Assembly (NCBI RefSeq): GCF_005889735.1
Contig: NZ_VCKY01000048.1
Coordinates: forward strand, 1 to 52,011
Reading direction: 5' to 3'
DNA: 52,011 bases
From: Nonomuraea turkmeniaca
Lineage (GTDB): Bacteria > Actinomycetota > Actinomycetes > Streptosporangiales > Streptosporangiaceae
Positions 1 through 8,029 of the stretch are shown one piece after another. The notes beneath the pieces are model-generated. The model made no database searches. It was not told the DNA's origin and worked only from the letters and a program-made list of their open reading frames with translations. The position numbers and the translations under genes are program-made. The number at the start of each line of letters is the position of its first letter. Within the stretch, counting starts at the first letter, position 1.

Positions 1-1
1 A

Positions 2-724
2 CCCCGCCCCGGCTTCTCGCCCCCACCCGACCGTCCCTCAGGTGAGCATCCGGCGGGTCCGGTGGGGCCGAACGGGCGGATCGGTGGTGCCGCGCGGGAC
101 GGTGCCGGAGGGGCGGCGTCGCGCTGGTCGCCGCAGGTGGCGCAGGCCGAACAGGCCTTCGTGCGGGCGCTTCGGGCGTTCGAGGACGCGGGTGATCGGC
201 GTGGCCGGGCGGATGCCCTGAGGGCGCTCGGGGCGCTGCGGCAGGACGAGGCGCGGCTGCGCGAGAGCCTGGCCGCGTACCGGGAGCTGGGAGATCCACG
301 GGGAGCGGCGGAGGCGTTGCTGGACCTGGCCAGGCTGCATCTCGCCGCCGGCCGCCACCCCGAGGCCCGCGACTGCGTGGAGCGCCGGATCGGGCTCAAC
401 CGCCGCCTCGGCGACCGCCTGCCCGAGGCCATGGCGCTGCTCGTCCTGGCCGAGGTGTCGAGGGCCGAGGGAGCGCCCGACGCCGCCGCGAGAGCCGCAC
501 GAGAGGCGCTGGAGACGTTCACCCAGTACGGCGATCGCAGGAACGCCGGGCAGGCTCTCATGGTGCTGGCCCGAACCGCTTTGGACAATGACGATACAGA
601 TGGTGCTGTTGATGCGCTTGTGCGTGCTATGGGAGAGTTTGACGGCCTCGGCGACGACGAAGGCAAGGCTGAGGCCGTACGGCTCGACCAGGAGGCTCGC
701 AGGCGACGGGATCTACGCATATAG
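2..724 (+). CDS. TPR-repeat protein, C-terminal part (5' end outside window)
   Basis: The reading frame is open from the left edge of the window to the stop at 722-724, so the gene probably starts upstream. A GTG at 62 is the first start inside the window but has no convincing ribosome binding site. The first ~35 residues are a Pro/Gly/Ala-rich linker. The remainder is about five TPR-like helical hairpins with the alternating small and aromatic positions typical of regulator-type TPR arrays (for example AYRELGDPRGAAEALLDLAR). The protein ends in a basic tail. Such arrays are protein-protein interaction scaffolds, often at the C-terminus of SARP or STAND regulators. The effector part is not visible, so no function is assigned. 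Confidence 0.7.
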   Translation, partial: PRPGFSPPPDRPSGEHPAGPVGPNGRIGGAARDGAGGAASRWSPQVAQAEQAFVRALRAFEDAGDRRGRADALRALGALRQDEARLRESLAAYRELGDPRGAAEALLDLARLHLAAGRHPEARDCVERRIGLNRRLGDRLPEAMALLVLAEVSRAEGAPDAAARAAREALETFTQYGDRRNAGQALMVLARTALDNDDTDGAVDALVRAMGEFDGLGDDEGKAEAVRLDQEARRRRDLRI

Positions 725-798
725 CGGACTATGCGGATCCTGAAGGTCGCCTCCCTAGGGTGAGGGCCACATCCCCGAACGACGAAGGTGATCACATC

Positions 799-1386
799 AT
801 GCGAAGGACGATCGCGCTGGCCGTCGCGGCCGTCGCGCTGGCGGGCTGCGGAATGCTTCCGGGCCAGCCGGGCGGCGGTGGCGAGGAGAGGCAGTCGCAG
901 GCCGTCTCGGACAAGCAGCCGACACCCACCCTCAAGGAGTCTCAGGAGCCGCAGACCGCGCCCGCGCAGGACGGCCAGGCGATCGCCAGTCGCGAGACCA
1001 AGGTCGGGGCCGGGGACACGTACGGCAAGGCCCGTGTCGAGATCACCGCGCTCAAGCGCCAGGGCAGGACCGTCAGCCTCAACTGGACGGTCACCGCGAC
1101 CGACGGCAAGGTCAACCTGCACAACGGCCTCGGGACCGCCCCACTGGACTTCACGGTCTCCGGCGTCTCCCTGATCGACCCCGTCAACGCCAAGCGCTAC
1201 CGGGTCGCCCGCAACGGCACCGGAGAGGGCGCGGAATGTGTCTGCTCCGGCACCCAGGGCCAGTTCCTGGAGTCGGGAGAGGCCTCGACGCTGTACGCGG
1301 TCTTCGCCGCGCCGCCCGTGGACGTCACCAAGGTCAACGTTGAGATGCCCATGATCGGCGTGTTCACCGATGTTCCGATCTCTTAG
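799..1386 (+). CDS. Secreted lipoprotein (DUF4352-like beta-sandwich possible)
   Basis: The ATG at 799 follows a good ribosome binding site (GAAGGTG, 784-790); an in-frame upstream start at 760 would add a non-signal-like N-terminus. The product (195 aa) begins MRRT followed by a hydrophobic stretch and the lipobox ALAGC, so it should be lipidated on the Cys at about residue 16 and anchored outside the membrane. A low-complexity Gln/Pro/Ser/Glu linker (about residues 20-70) leads to a beta-rich domain of ~120 residues containing a CVCS Cys pair. The domain resembles extracellular lipoproteins of the DUF4352 type, but that is a fold impression only. The stop overlaps the start of the downstream OmpA-domain gene by 17 bp, so the two are probably translationally coupled and act together at the cell surface. 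Confidence 0.8.
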   Translation: MRRTIALAVAAVALAGCGMLPGQPGGGGEERQSQAVSDKQPTPTLKESQEPQTAPAQDGQAIASRETKVGAGDTYGKARVEITALKRQGRTVSLNWTVTATDGKVNLHNGLGTAPLDFTVSGVSLIDPVNAKRYRVARNGTGEGAECVCSGTQGQFLESGEASTLYAVFAAPPVDVTKVNVEMPMIGVFTDVPIS

Positions 1387-1912
1387 CGTGGCCGTCGCCT
1401 TCGTCCTGTCCCCGACCCCGGCGCCGAGCGTGCCGGCCGACGCCGTCGGCCCTGTCGAGAACCTGGTCCTGCCCGTCGAGGACATCATCGGCGAGATCGA
1501 GTCGATGGACGGCACCGAGAGCGAGACCAAGCAAGGCCGTCAGGTGACGGTCGCGCTGACCAGTGACGTGCTGTTCGCGCTGAACAAGTGGCAGCTGACC
1601 GCCAAGGCCCGGCAGCGGCTGCGGCAGGTGGCGGAGAAGGTCGACGCCGAGGGCGCGGGTGGCGTGGTCAAGATCGAAGGGCACACCGACGACCAGGGGA
1701 GTGACGCGTACAACGTCGCGTTGTCGCGGCGGCGGGCGCAGGCGGTGCAGCAGGTCATGCGCGGGCTGCTGACCGGCCCTGGCGTGACCCTCCAGGCCGG
1801 CGGGTACGGCGAGAGCCGGCCCAAGCTGCCCAACATCGTGGACGGCAAGCCGGTGGAGAAGAACCGGGCCAAGAACCGCCGAGTGGAGATCGTCTTCACC
1901 GCCAAGCAGTGA
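1370..1912 (+). CDS. OmpA-family peptidoglycan-binding protein, secreted
   Basis: This 180-residue protein starts at ATG 1370 inside the lipoprotein gene. A GTG at 1388 is an alternative, but the ATG start gives a better signal peptide (MFRSLSVAVAFVLS, then PAPSVPA). After a ~45-residue spacer comes an OmpA C-terminal domain: FALNKWQLTAKARQRL, the KIEGHTDDQGSDAYN loop, a run of basic residues LSRRRAQAV, GYGESRP, and the terminal NRRVEIVF. In this family the Asp and Arg of the loop and the terminal strand bind meso-diaminopimelate in peptidoglycan. The pairing with the upstream lipoprotein suggests a wall-tethered complex. OmpA-domain proteins are known in actinobacteria although there is no classical outer membrane. 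Confidence 0.88.
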   Translation: MFRSLSVAVAFVLSPTPAPSVPADAVGPVENLVLPVEDIIGEIESMDGTESETKQGRQVTVALTSDVLFALNKWQLTAKARQRLRQVAEKVDAEGAGGVVKIEGHTDDQGSDAYNVALSRRRAQAVQQVMRGLLTGPGVTLQAGGYGESRPKLPNIVDGKPVEKNRAKNRRVEIVFTAKQ

Positions 1913-1918
1913 CCGCCC

Positions 1919-1936
1919 GCGCCTCGCCCGGGGCGC
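1919..1936. terminator. Possible bidirectional hairpin between convergent genes
   Basis: The 39-bp gap between the convergent OmpA-domain gene and the serine protease gene contains GCGCC (1919-1923) and GGCGC (1932-1936) around an 8-nt loop. There is no T-run, which is common for actinobacterial terminators. The stem is only 5 bp, so this is a weak call based mainly on its convergent position. Confidence 0.3.
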
Positions 1937-1951
1937 GCCGAGCCGGGTCCG

Positions 1952-3034
1952 TCACTCGCTCTGGAGCTGGCCCAGCGTCACGTTGACCGTCTCCTTGGCG
2001 TCGTTCCCCCGGATCACGCTCACCCGAGCCTGGTCGCCCGGCTTGAACTCGGTGATGGTCTCGGCAAGAACGGCCATGGTGGGTGTTTCCGTGTCGTTGA
2101 TCGACACGATCATGTCACCGGCTCGGATGCCCGCCTTCGCCGCGCCCCCGTCCGGCTCCACCCGGACCACTCCCACCCCGATGGGCTCGCCGTCGGAGCC
2201 GACGATCGTGTTGCCCCCGATGCCGAGCGCGGCCCGGTGGGTGTTGGTGACCTTGCCGTCCTTGACGATCTGGCCGGCGATGTCGGTGGCGGTGTTGCTG
2301 GGGATGGCGAAGCCGATGCCGGGTGCGGCGCCGCCGCCCAGGTCCGGGTCCCGCGCGGCGAGTGTCGGGATGCCGATCACCTGGCCGGACAGGTCCACGA
2401 GCGCGCCGCCGCTGTTGCCCGGGTTGATCGCGGCCGAGGTCTGGATCGCGCCCGCGATCGTGGCGCCGGGGGAGCCGGGGTTCTCCGGCTCGGTGACGGT
2501 ACGGCCGAGCGCCGAGACGATCCCGTTCGTCACGCTGCCCGACAGGCCCAGGGGGTTGCCCATGGCGAGCACGATTTGCCCGACCCGCAGCTTGGAGGAG
2601 TCCCCGAACTTGGCCGGCCGTAGCCCGTCGGGCTGGTCCACCTTGATCACCGCCAGGTCCCCGGCGCTGAAGGATCTCACCAGGCGGGCGGGGCGCGGCG
2701 GACCGCCGGTGGCGATCGTGACGTTCATCTCCTTGGCCTGGCCGACCACATGGGCGTTGGTGACGATGTGGCCCTGAGTGTCGAAGACGATGCCGGAGCC
2801 GAGGCCGACCTTGGTGTTGATCTGCACGATGGAGGGCAGCACGTCCGTGATCACCTGCTGGTACGCGGACTCGAGCGACTGCACCTGGGCGGCGGCGGGC
2901 GTCGTCGGCGACGGCGACGGCGACGGCGACCTGGTGGCCGTGGGCGAGGCGCCGGTCGTGGGGATCGTCCCGCAACCGGTGAGCAGCACGGCGACGGACA
3001 GTCCGGCGACGATCTCCTTGATGGGCACCCTCAT
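1952..3034 (-). CDS. HtrA/DegP-like S1C serine protease lipoprotein with PDZ domain
   Basis: The 360-residue product starts MRVPIKEIVAGLS and has a lipobox LLTGC at residues 17-21, followed by a Ser/Pro/Thr linker, so it is a membrane-anchored extracytoplasmic lipoprotein. The trypsin-fold domain (about residues 60-240) shows the complete catalytic triad: His in TNAHVV, Asp in AGDLAVIKV and Ser in NPGNSGG. A PDZ domain follows (about 250-350; GVGVVRVEPDGGAAKAG, GDMIVSINDTE). Proteases of this family degrade misfolded envelope proteins. The gene begins only 18 bp after the acyl-CoA synthetase stop, so the two are probably co-transcribed. No obvious functional link to the synthetase is visible. 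Confidence 0.92.
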   Translation of the reverse strand: MRVPIKEIVAGLSVAVLLTGCGTIPTTGASPTATRSPSPSPSPTTPAAAQVQSLESAYQQVITDVLPSIVQINTKVGLGSGIVFDTQGHIVTNAHVVGQAKEMNVTIATGGPPRPARLVRSFSAGDLAVIKVDQPDGLRPAKFGDSSKLRVGQIVLAMGNPLGLSGSVTNGIVSALGRTVTEPENPGSPGATIAGAIQTSAAINPGNSGGALVDLSGQVIGIPTLAARDPDLGGGAAPGIGFAIPSNTATDIAGQIVKDGKVTNTHRAALGIGGNTIVGSDGEPIGVGVVRVEPDGGAAKAGIRAGDMIVSINDTETPTMAVLAETITEFKPGDQARVSVIRGNDAKETVNVTLGQLQSE

Positions 3035-3052
3035 GGGAGGTCCCTGCCCAGC

Positions 3053-4483
3053 TCAGCGGGAAAGATACGCTTCGCGCACGTTCCTTCTGCTCAGCTTCCC
3101 GGTCGGCGTGCGAGGCAGCGACTCCTGGTACTCGATCGCCCGCGGATGTTTCAGCTTGGCCAGCCGGGGCGCGCAGTGCCGCAGCAGGTCCGCGGTCAGA
3201 TCCGCCCCGCCCGTCACCCCGGCGACCGGCTGGACGAGCGCCACGACCTTGTGCCCCCACTCGGGGTCCGGCACGCCGATCACCGCCACGTCCGCGACCG
3301 ACGGGTGTTCGAGCAGCGCTGCCTCCACCTCGGCCGGGTAGATGTTCACCCCGCCGGAGATGATCAGATCGGTCCGGCGATCCAGCAGGAACAGGTAGCC
3401 GTCCGCGTCGACGTACCCGATGTCACCCGGCGTGTAGTCGCGCCCGCGCATGGTCGCGGCCGTCTTGTCCGGGTCGCCGTGGTACTCGAACCGGTTGATC
3501 CCGCCGATGTAGACCAGCCCCGGCTCCCCGGCGGGCACTTCCGCGCCGTCCTCCCCGACGATGGTGAACGCCATCCCGTCCAGCGCCCGGCCGACGGTGC
3601 CCGGTCTGGCCAGCCACTCCTGCGACGACACCATGGTCGCCACGGCCGCCTCCGTGGAGCCGTAGTACTCCCACACCACGGGCCCCAGCCAGTCGATCAT
3701 CGCCTGCTTGGTGGCCGGCGGGCACGGGGCGGCGCCGTGGTAGAGGTGGGTCAGGGACGACAGATCGTACGACTCCCGCTCCGGCACCGCCAGCAGCCGG
3801 TGGAACATCGTGGGCACCATGAACGCGTTCGTCACCCGATACCGCTCGACGAGCCGCAGCGTCCCGGCCGCGTCGAACCGCTCGGGCGCCACGATCGTGT
3901 GCCCGAACTGCAGCGCCATCATGGCCTGCCCGTACGGCGCCGAGTGGTAGAGCTGCGAGCACACCAGATGCACCCCGCCGAAGGGCAGCCCGAAGTGCCG
4001 CCAGCTCTTCCGCATCAGGATCGGGTACATCTCCTCGGGCGTCAGGTCGAGCAGCCGCCGTCGCACGCCCTTGGGCCGCCCGGTGGTCCCGGACGTGTAG
4101 AGCATCATCGACCCGGCCCGCCGGTGCGCGGGTGCGCCGGACGGCTGCCCGGCCACGAGGTCGGCGACCGTGAGGGCCTCGGGTGAGACCACGATCCCGG
4201 CCCCGCAGTCGGTCACGATGTAGTCGAGTTCCTCGGGCGTGAAGTGCCAGTTGACCGGGACGTGGTAGGCGCCGATCTGGTAGGTCGCGAGCATCATGGT
4301 GAGCGCGTCGAGCCCGTTCTTCAGTACGGTCACCACGCTGGCGCCTGGACGTACTCCGCGTGAGGTCAGGCCGTTGGAGGCCTGGTTGACGCGGGCCAGA
4401 AGCCCTCCGTAGGAAGCACCCTCCTCGCCGAGGAGGGCCGGGCGTTCAGGGTCTTCGGTCGCGATCTCGTAGAAACCCCTCAT
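3053..4483 (-). CDS. Acyl-CoA synthetase (ANL superfamily, FadD)
   Basis: The 476-residue protein activates a carboxylic acid to its CoA thioester through an acyl-AMP. Visible motifs are the P-loop-like YTSGTTGRPKGV (A3), the YYGSTEA segment (A5), GDIGYVD (A7), DRRTDLIISGGVNIYPAEVE (A8 and hinge) and the C-terminal RTPTGKLSRR with the catalytic Lys. It is slightly shorter than typical FadD proteins (500-550 residues), mostly because the N-terminal domain is compact. It is clearly paralogous to the synthetase at 28278-29825; both share the segment DLSSL...H-AAPCP...K-AM-DW. Substrate is not evident, but the location next to a FadE34-like gene and a shared operator motif suggest a steroid or branched side-chain acid. 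The start at 4483 is the first good ATG. Confidence 0.9.
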   Translation of the reverse strand: MRGFYEIATEDPERPALLGEEGASYGGLLARVNQASNGLTSRGVRPGASVVTVLKNGLDALTMMLATYQIGAYHVPVNWHFTPEELDYIVTDCGAGIVVSPEALTVADLVAGQPSGAPAHRRAGSMMLYTSGTTGRPKGVRRRLLDLTPEEMYPILMRKSWRHFGLPFGGVHLVCSQLYHSAPYGQAMMALQFGHTIVAPERFDAAGTLRLVERYRVTNAFMVPTMFHRLLAVPERESYDLSSLTHLYHGAAPCPPATKQAMIDWLGPVVWEYYGSTEAAVATMVSSQEWLARPGTVGRALDGMAFTIVGEDGAEVPAGEPGLVYIGGINRFEYHGDPDKTAATMRGRDYTPGDIGYVDADGYLFLLDRRTDLIISGGVNIYPAEVEAALLEHPSVADVAVIGVPDPEWGHKVVALVQPVAGVTGGADLTADLLRHCAPRLAKLKHPRAIEYQESLPRTPTGKLSRRNVREAYLSR

Positions 4484-4495
4484 GTCCGCAGACCT

Positions 4496-4514
4496 TACAG
4501 AATTAGATTCTGCA
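4496..4514. promoter_or_regulatory. Operator-like palindrome in the synthetase promoter
   Basis: TACAGAATTAGATTCTGCA is a palindrome with half-sites CAGAAT and ATTCTG (core 4498-4512) separated by 3 bp. It sits 15-30 bp upstream of the synthetase start at 4483 and between it and the divergent gene at 4564, so it could control either. A very similar element lies at 5669-5683 before the FadE34-like gene. The dyad size fits a TetR-family repressor; the regulator is not in this window. Confidence 0.55.
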
Positions 4515-4563
4515 GGGGGAGTAGAGGAATTATCCCTCTCTGTAGTGACGTAATCTCAAGGCC

Positions 4564-5646
4564 ATGGCGGACGTCGGCGACCAGAAACCTTCATTCGATT
4601 CACCCACCACCCCGTTCCGCAAGGTCGTCCTTCCTGCGGAGGAGACGGTCAGGATCCCGCGCCCTCCGGCGCCGGGTCCGTCCGTGCCGATCCAGCCCCC
4701 GGCGAAGCCCGCGACGAAGCCTCCGGCGAAGCCCTCCAAGAAGCCCTCGGCGCAGCCTCCCGCGCAGCCCTTAGCGCAGGCCCCGACGCAATCTCCGATG
4801 CGCCCCCCGATGCAGCCCCCGATGCAGCCCCCGGTGCGGCGGCCGCCGATGCCTCCCATGCCGCCGCCGCTGCCGCCAAAGCCCCCGGCCCGCCGCCTCT
4901 GGGACATCCCGATCAAGGCCGTCTATCTGTTCGGCGCCATTCTCGCCACCGTGCTGGCGGTCGGGCTGATCTTCTTCGTCTTCTCCGGCGACGTGCCGAC
5001 CAACAATCAGCCGGGCGAGCAGATCGTCCGCGTCGCGCCCATACCGACGTCGGCCACGCCCACGGCGGCGGCACCCAGCCCGACCGTGACCGAGAGCCCG
5101 ATCGTGTTGCCGCCAGTGCCCGAGAGCAAGGCCTACAAGAGCCTGCCGGGCACGGCGTCCGCGGTCACGGGCACCATCACGGACAACAAGGTCGGGATCA
5201 GCTATCCGCGGCTGGCCTCGCCGTGGAAGGCCAGGTCGTACCCGCCGTACTCGATCGCGCAGCGGATCGGCAAGGTCGAGATACCGTTCACGATCATCGC
5301 CTCGGCCATGTACCCCGGTGAGTCGCCCGCGAAGAAGCCCAGCTCGAACGCCGACTACCGGGAGATCGCCACCCAGGCCGTCCGCTGGACCATCCGCACC
5401 CAGTACCCCAAGGGCGCCACGGTCGAATGGACCGCCTCCAAGAAGGTCTCGCTCGGCAAGGGCTGGACGCTCGGCTACAAGGTGACCTACACCGACGGCG
5501 GAAAGCAGGAGGTCGCGCAGGCCATGCTGTCCATCATCGAGGTGGGCAAGACGAAGCCGGCGATGCTCATGGCCTCGATCCCGGAGTCGAACAAGGCACG
5601 CTGGCGCGATCTGAACACCCTCGCGCAGCAGGTTCGCCCGCTCTAG
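4564..5646 (+). CDS. Proline-rich single-pass membrane protein of unknown function
   Basis: The 360-residue protein has three parts. Residues 1-~118 form a cytoplasmic Pro/Lys/Gln/Met-rich stretch (PAKPATKPPAKPSKKPSA, then repeated PMQPP units). Residues ~123-145 form one transmembrane helix (AVYLFGAILATVLAVGLIFF). The rest is extracytoplasmic: a Thr/Pro/Ser-rich linker followed by a folded domain of ~180 residues (VGISYPRLASPWKARSY...). I recognise no enzymatic motif. Similar Pro-rich tail plus membrane plus extracytoplasmic domain proteins are common in actinomycetes as envelope or secretion-associated factors; this is architecture only. ATG 4564 is preceded by CTCAAGG very close to the start. 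It is transcribed divergently from the acyl-CoA synthetase. Confidence 0.75.
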   Translation: MADVGDQKPSFDSPTTPFRKVVLPAEETVRIPRPPAPGPSVPIQPPAKPATKPPAKPSKKPSAQPPAQPLAQAPTQSPMRPPMQPPMQPPVRRPPMPPMPPPLPPKPPARRLWDIPIKAVYLFGAILATVLAVGLIFFVFSGDVPTNNQPGEQIVRVAPIPTSATPTAAAPSPTVTESPIVLPPVPESKAYKSLPGTASAVTGTITDNKVGISYPRLASPWKARSYPPYSIAQRIGKVEIPFTIIASAMYPGESPAKKPSSNADYREIATQAVRWTIRTQYPKGATVEWTASKKVSLGKGWTLGYKVTYTDGGKQEVAQAMLSIIEVGKTKPAMLMASIPESNKARWRDLNTLAQQVRPL

Positions 5647-5668
5647 CCAGGAAGTCAGAAGCATCCTC

Positions 5669-5683
5669 TAGAATATGGTTCTG
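5669..5683. promoter_or_regulatory. Operator-like palindrome before the FadE34-like gene
   Basis: TAGAATATGGTTCTG has half-sites TAGAAT and GTTCTG (reverse complement CAGAAC) with a 3-bp spacer, matching the element at 4498-4512 (consensus YAGAAY-N3-RTTCTR). TAGAAT also resembles a -10 hexamer, so a bound repressor would block the promoter of the acyl-CoA dehydrogenase gene that starts at 5716. Confidence 0.5.
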
Positions 5684-5715
5684 GGCATGACTCGGACCTG
5701 GCTGGAGGATGAGTA

Positions 5716-7956
5716 ATGGCGATCGGGTTGAGCGAGGAGCACGAGGCGCTCCGCGAGTCGGTGAGCGGCTGGGCCGAGCGGAACATCCCCTCCGAGCTGG
5801 CGCGCGCCGGGTCGGACGGGCGTCCCCCGTTCTGGGCCGGCCTCGCCGAGCAGGGGCTGCTCGGCCTGCACCTGCCCGAGGAGTACGGCGGCTCCGGCTA
5901 CGGGCTGCTGGAGGCGGCGGTGGCCATCGAGGCGCTGGCCGAGCGCGTGGCCCCCGGGCCCTACGTGCCGACCGTGCTGGCCAGCGCCGTGATCAACGCG
6001 TCGAAGCGCCCCGAGCACCTGGAGTCGCTCGCCGACGGCACCCGCACCGGCGCCGTCGCGCTGGCCGGCGACCTGCACGGCACCCGGGCCGAGGACGGCT
6101 CGCTCGTCGTCACCGGCACGGCCGAGCCCGTGCTCGGCGGCTCGCTGGCCGACGTGCTGGTGCTGCCCGTCGCCACCGCCGACGGCGAGGAATGGGTCCT
6201 CATCGACGCCTCCTCCGCCACCGTCACCGAGATCAAGTCCCTCGACCTCACCAGGCCGGTCGCCAAGGTGGAGCTGGCGGAGGTGACCGTGCCCGTCGAG
6301 GGCATCCTGGGCGGCGTCCAGGGCTCCGATGTACGCAACCTCGCCGCGATCCTGCTCGGTGCCGAGGCCACGGGCCTGGCCTCATGGTGCGTGACGGCCG
6401 CGGCCGCGTACGCCAAGGTCCGCGTGCAGTTCGGCCGCCCGATCGGCCAGTTCCAGGGCATCAAGCACAAGCTCTCCCGCATGCTCGTCGCGCTGGAGCA
6501 GGCCCGCGCCACCGTCTGGGACGCCACGCGCGCGGCGGAGAGCGCGGGGGCGTTCAGCCCGATGCCAACGGAGGCGCGCGAGAGCGAGACCATCAGCGCG
6601 GTGAAGGAGCTCGACTACGCCGCCGCCATCGCCGGCGTGATGGCCCCCGACGCGGCGGTCCAGTGCGCCAAGGACGCCATCCAGACGTTCGGCGGCATCG
6701 GCTATACCTTCGAGCACGACGTGCACCTCTACTACCGCCGCGCGCTCACCCTGCGTGCCCTGCTCGGCTCGTCGGCCGAGTGGGCCGCCACGGTGGCCGC
6801 GCTGGCGCTGCAGGGCGTCTCCCGCGAGATGGAGGTCGACCTGCCGGAGGACGCCGAAGAGCTGCGCGAAGGCATCCGCGCCGAGATCGCGGAGATCGCC
6901 CGGCTGGAGGGCAAGGAGCAGAAGCGGGCGCTCGCCGCGCGCGGCTTCGTCATGCCGCACCTGCCCAAGCCGTGGGGCCGCGCCGCCAAGCCGCTGGAGC
7001 AGGTGCTGATCGCCCAAGAGCTCAAGGCCGCCAAGGTACGTCCGCCCGCGTTGATCATCGGTGCGTGGGTGGTGCCGTCCATCGCCGTGTACGGCACCCA
7101 GGAGCAGCAGGAGCGGTTCCTGCCCAAGACGCTCAGCGGCGAGATCATCTGGTGCCAGCTGTTCTCCGAGCCCGGCGCGGGATCCGACCTGGCCTCGCTG
7201 CAGATGAAGGCCGAGAAGGTCGAGGGCGGCTGGAAGCTCAACGGGCAGAAGATCTGGACCTCGGTCGCGCACGTGGCCGAGTGGGGCATCTGCATCGCCC
7301 GCAACTCCAGCGAGGGCACCAAGCACGAGGGCATCACGTACTTCCTGGTCGACATGAAGGCCCCCGGCGTCACCGTCCGGCCGCTGACCGAGATGACCGG
7401 CGAGAACCTCTTCAACGAGGTCTTCCTCGACGACGTCTTCGTCCCCGACGAGCTGGTCGTGGGCGAGGTGGGCGAGGGCTGGAAGGTCGCCCGCAACACC
7501 CTGTCCAACGAGCGTGTGTCGTTGTCGTCCGGCTCGGGCGGCACCGGCTCGTCCGTGCCCGACCTGCTCGGCCTCATCGGGCGGCTCGGCCGCGAGGTGA
7601 CGCCGGTCGAGGCGCAGAAGGTGGCCGAGGTCGTCTGTGAGGGGCACTCGATCAACGCGCTCTCGCTGCGGGTCACGCTCAAGCAGCTCGCGGGGAACGA
7701 GCCGGGTGCGGACGCCTCCGTACGCAAGCTGCTGTCCACCTCGCACGCCCAGCACGTGTCGGAGGCGGCGGTGGAGTTGCTCGGCCCGGCCGCCACGACG
7801 GCGGCCGACATGAAGCTCGGCGACGCCGGCTACTGGACCCGGGCGGTGCTGGCCACCCGGGCCATGACGATCTACGGCGGCACCACGGAGGTGCAGCTCA
7901 ACATCATCGGCGAGCGGATGCTCGGCCTGCCGAGGGACCCCGAGCCCGGCAGGTAA
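5716..7956 (+). CDS. fadE34: Fused two-domain acyl-CoA dehydrogenase, FadE34/ChsE3-like
   Basis: The 746-residue protein contains two complete acyl-CoA dehydrogenase modules in tandem. The first (about 1-365) ends with the FAD/dimer-contact segment FGGIGYTFEHDVHLYYRRA. The second (about 385-740) carries FSEPGAGSDLASL, a substrate-loop WKLNGQKIWTS, and the C-terminal IYGGTTEVQLNIIGERMLG. This single-chain architecture and length fit mycobacterial FadE34 (ChsE3, ~710 residues), which dehydrogenates steroid side-chain CoA thioesters; other steroid ACADs work as alpha2-beta2 pairs from two genes. It makes the first double bond in a round of beta-oxidation. ATG 5716 follows GGAGG at 5704-5708. FadE6/FadE22-type fused proteins are the main alternative identity. 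Confidence 0.85.
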   Translation: MAIGLSEEHEALRESVSGWAERNIPSELARAGSDGRPPFWAGLAEQGLLGLHLPEEYGGSGYGLLEAAVAIEALAERVAPGPYVPTVLASAVINASKRPEHLESLADGTRTGAVALAGDLHGTRAEDGSLVVTGTAEPVLGGSLADVLVLPVATADGEEWVLIDASSATVTEIKSLDLTRPVAKVELAEVTVPVEGILGGVQGSDVRNLAAILLGAEATGLASWCVTAAAAYAKVRVQFGRPIGQFQGIKHKLSRMLVALEQARATVWDATRAAESAGAFSPMPTEARESETISAVKELDYAAAIAGVMAPDAAVQCAKDAIQTFGGIGYTFEHDVHLYYRRALTLRALLGSSAEWAATVAALALQGVSREMEVDLPEDAEELREGIRAEIAEIARLEGKEQKRALAARGFVMPHLPKPWGRAAKPLEQVLIAQELKAAKVRPPALIIGAWVVPSIAVYGTQEQQERFLPKTLSGEIIWCQLFSEPGAGSDLASLQMKAEKVEGGWKLNGQKIWTSVAHVAEWGICIARNSSEGTKHEGITYFLVDMKAPGVTVRPLTEMTGENLFNEVFLDDVFVPDELVVGEVGEGWKVARNTLSNERVSLSSGSGGTGSSVPDLLGLIGRLGREVTPVEAQKVAEVVCEGHSINALSLRVTLKQLAGNEPGADASVRKLLSTSHAQHVSEAAVELLGPAATTAADMKLGDAGYWTRAVLATRAMTIYGGTTEVQLNIIGERMLGLPRDPEPGR

Positions 7957-7981
7957 CGCATGTGATGTCACTGCGGCTACG

Positions 7982-8016
7982 CTCCCCTGTGCCTGGAATG
8001 TCCGGGGGCAGGGGAG
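7982..8016 (+). promoter_or_regulatory. Leader hairpin overlapping the ribosome binding site
   Basis: CTCCCCTG (7982-7989) and CAGGGGAG (8009-8016) form a perfect 8-bp stem with a 19-nt loop, between the stop of the acyl-CoA dehydrogenase and the GTG start at 8030. The 3' arm includes most of the GGGAGAGG ribosome binding site (8012-8019). It may act as a terminator for the upstream gene, a translational brake for the downstream gene, or both. Confidence 0.4.
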
Positions 8017-8029
8017 AGGCGGTGCTTCG

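Noticed and set aside
2115..4186. Long open frames opposite and across the protease and acyl-CoA synthetase genes
   Set aside because: They are Arg/Gly/Ala-rich, lack domains and ribosome binding sites, and lie over genes with full catalytic motifs; typical shadow frames of very high GC DNA.
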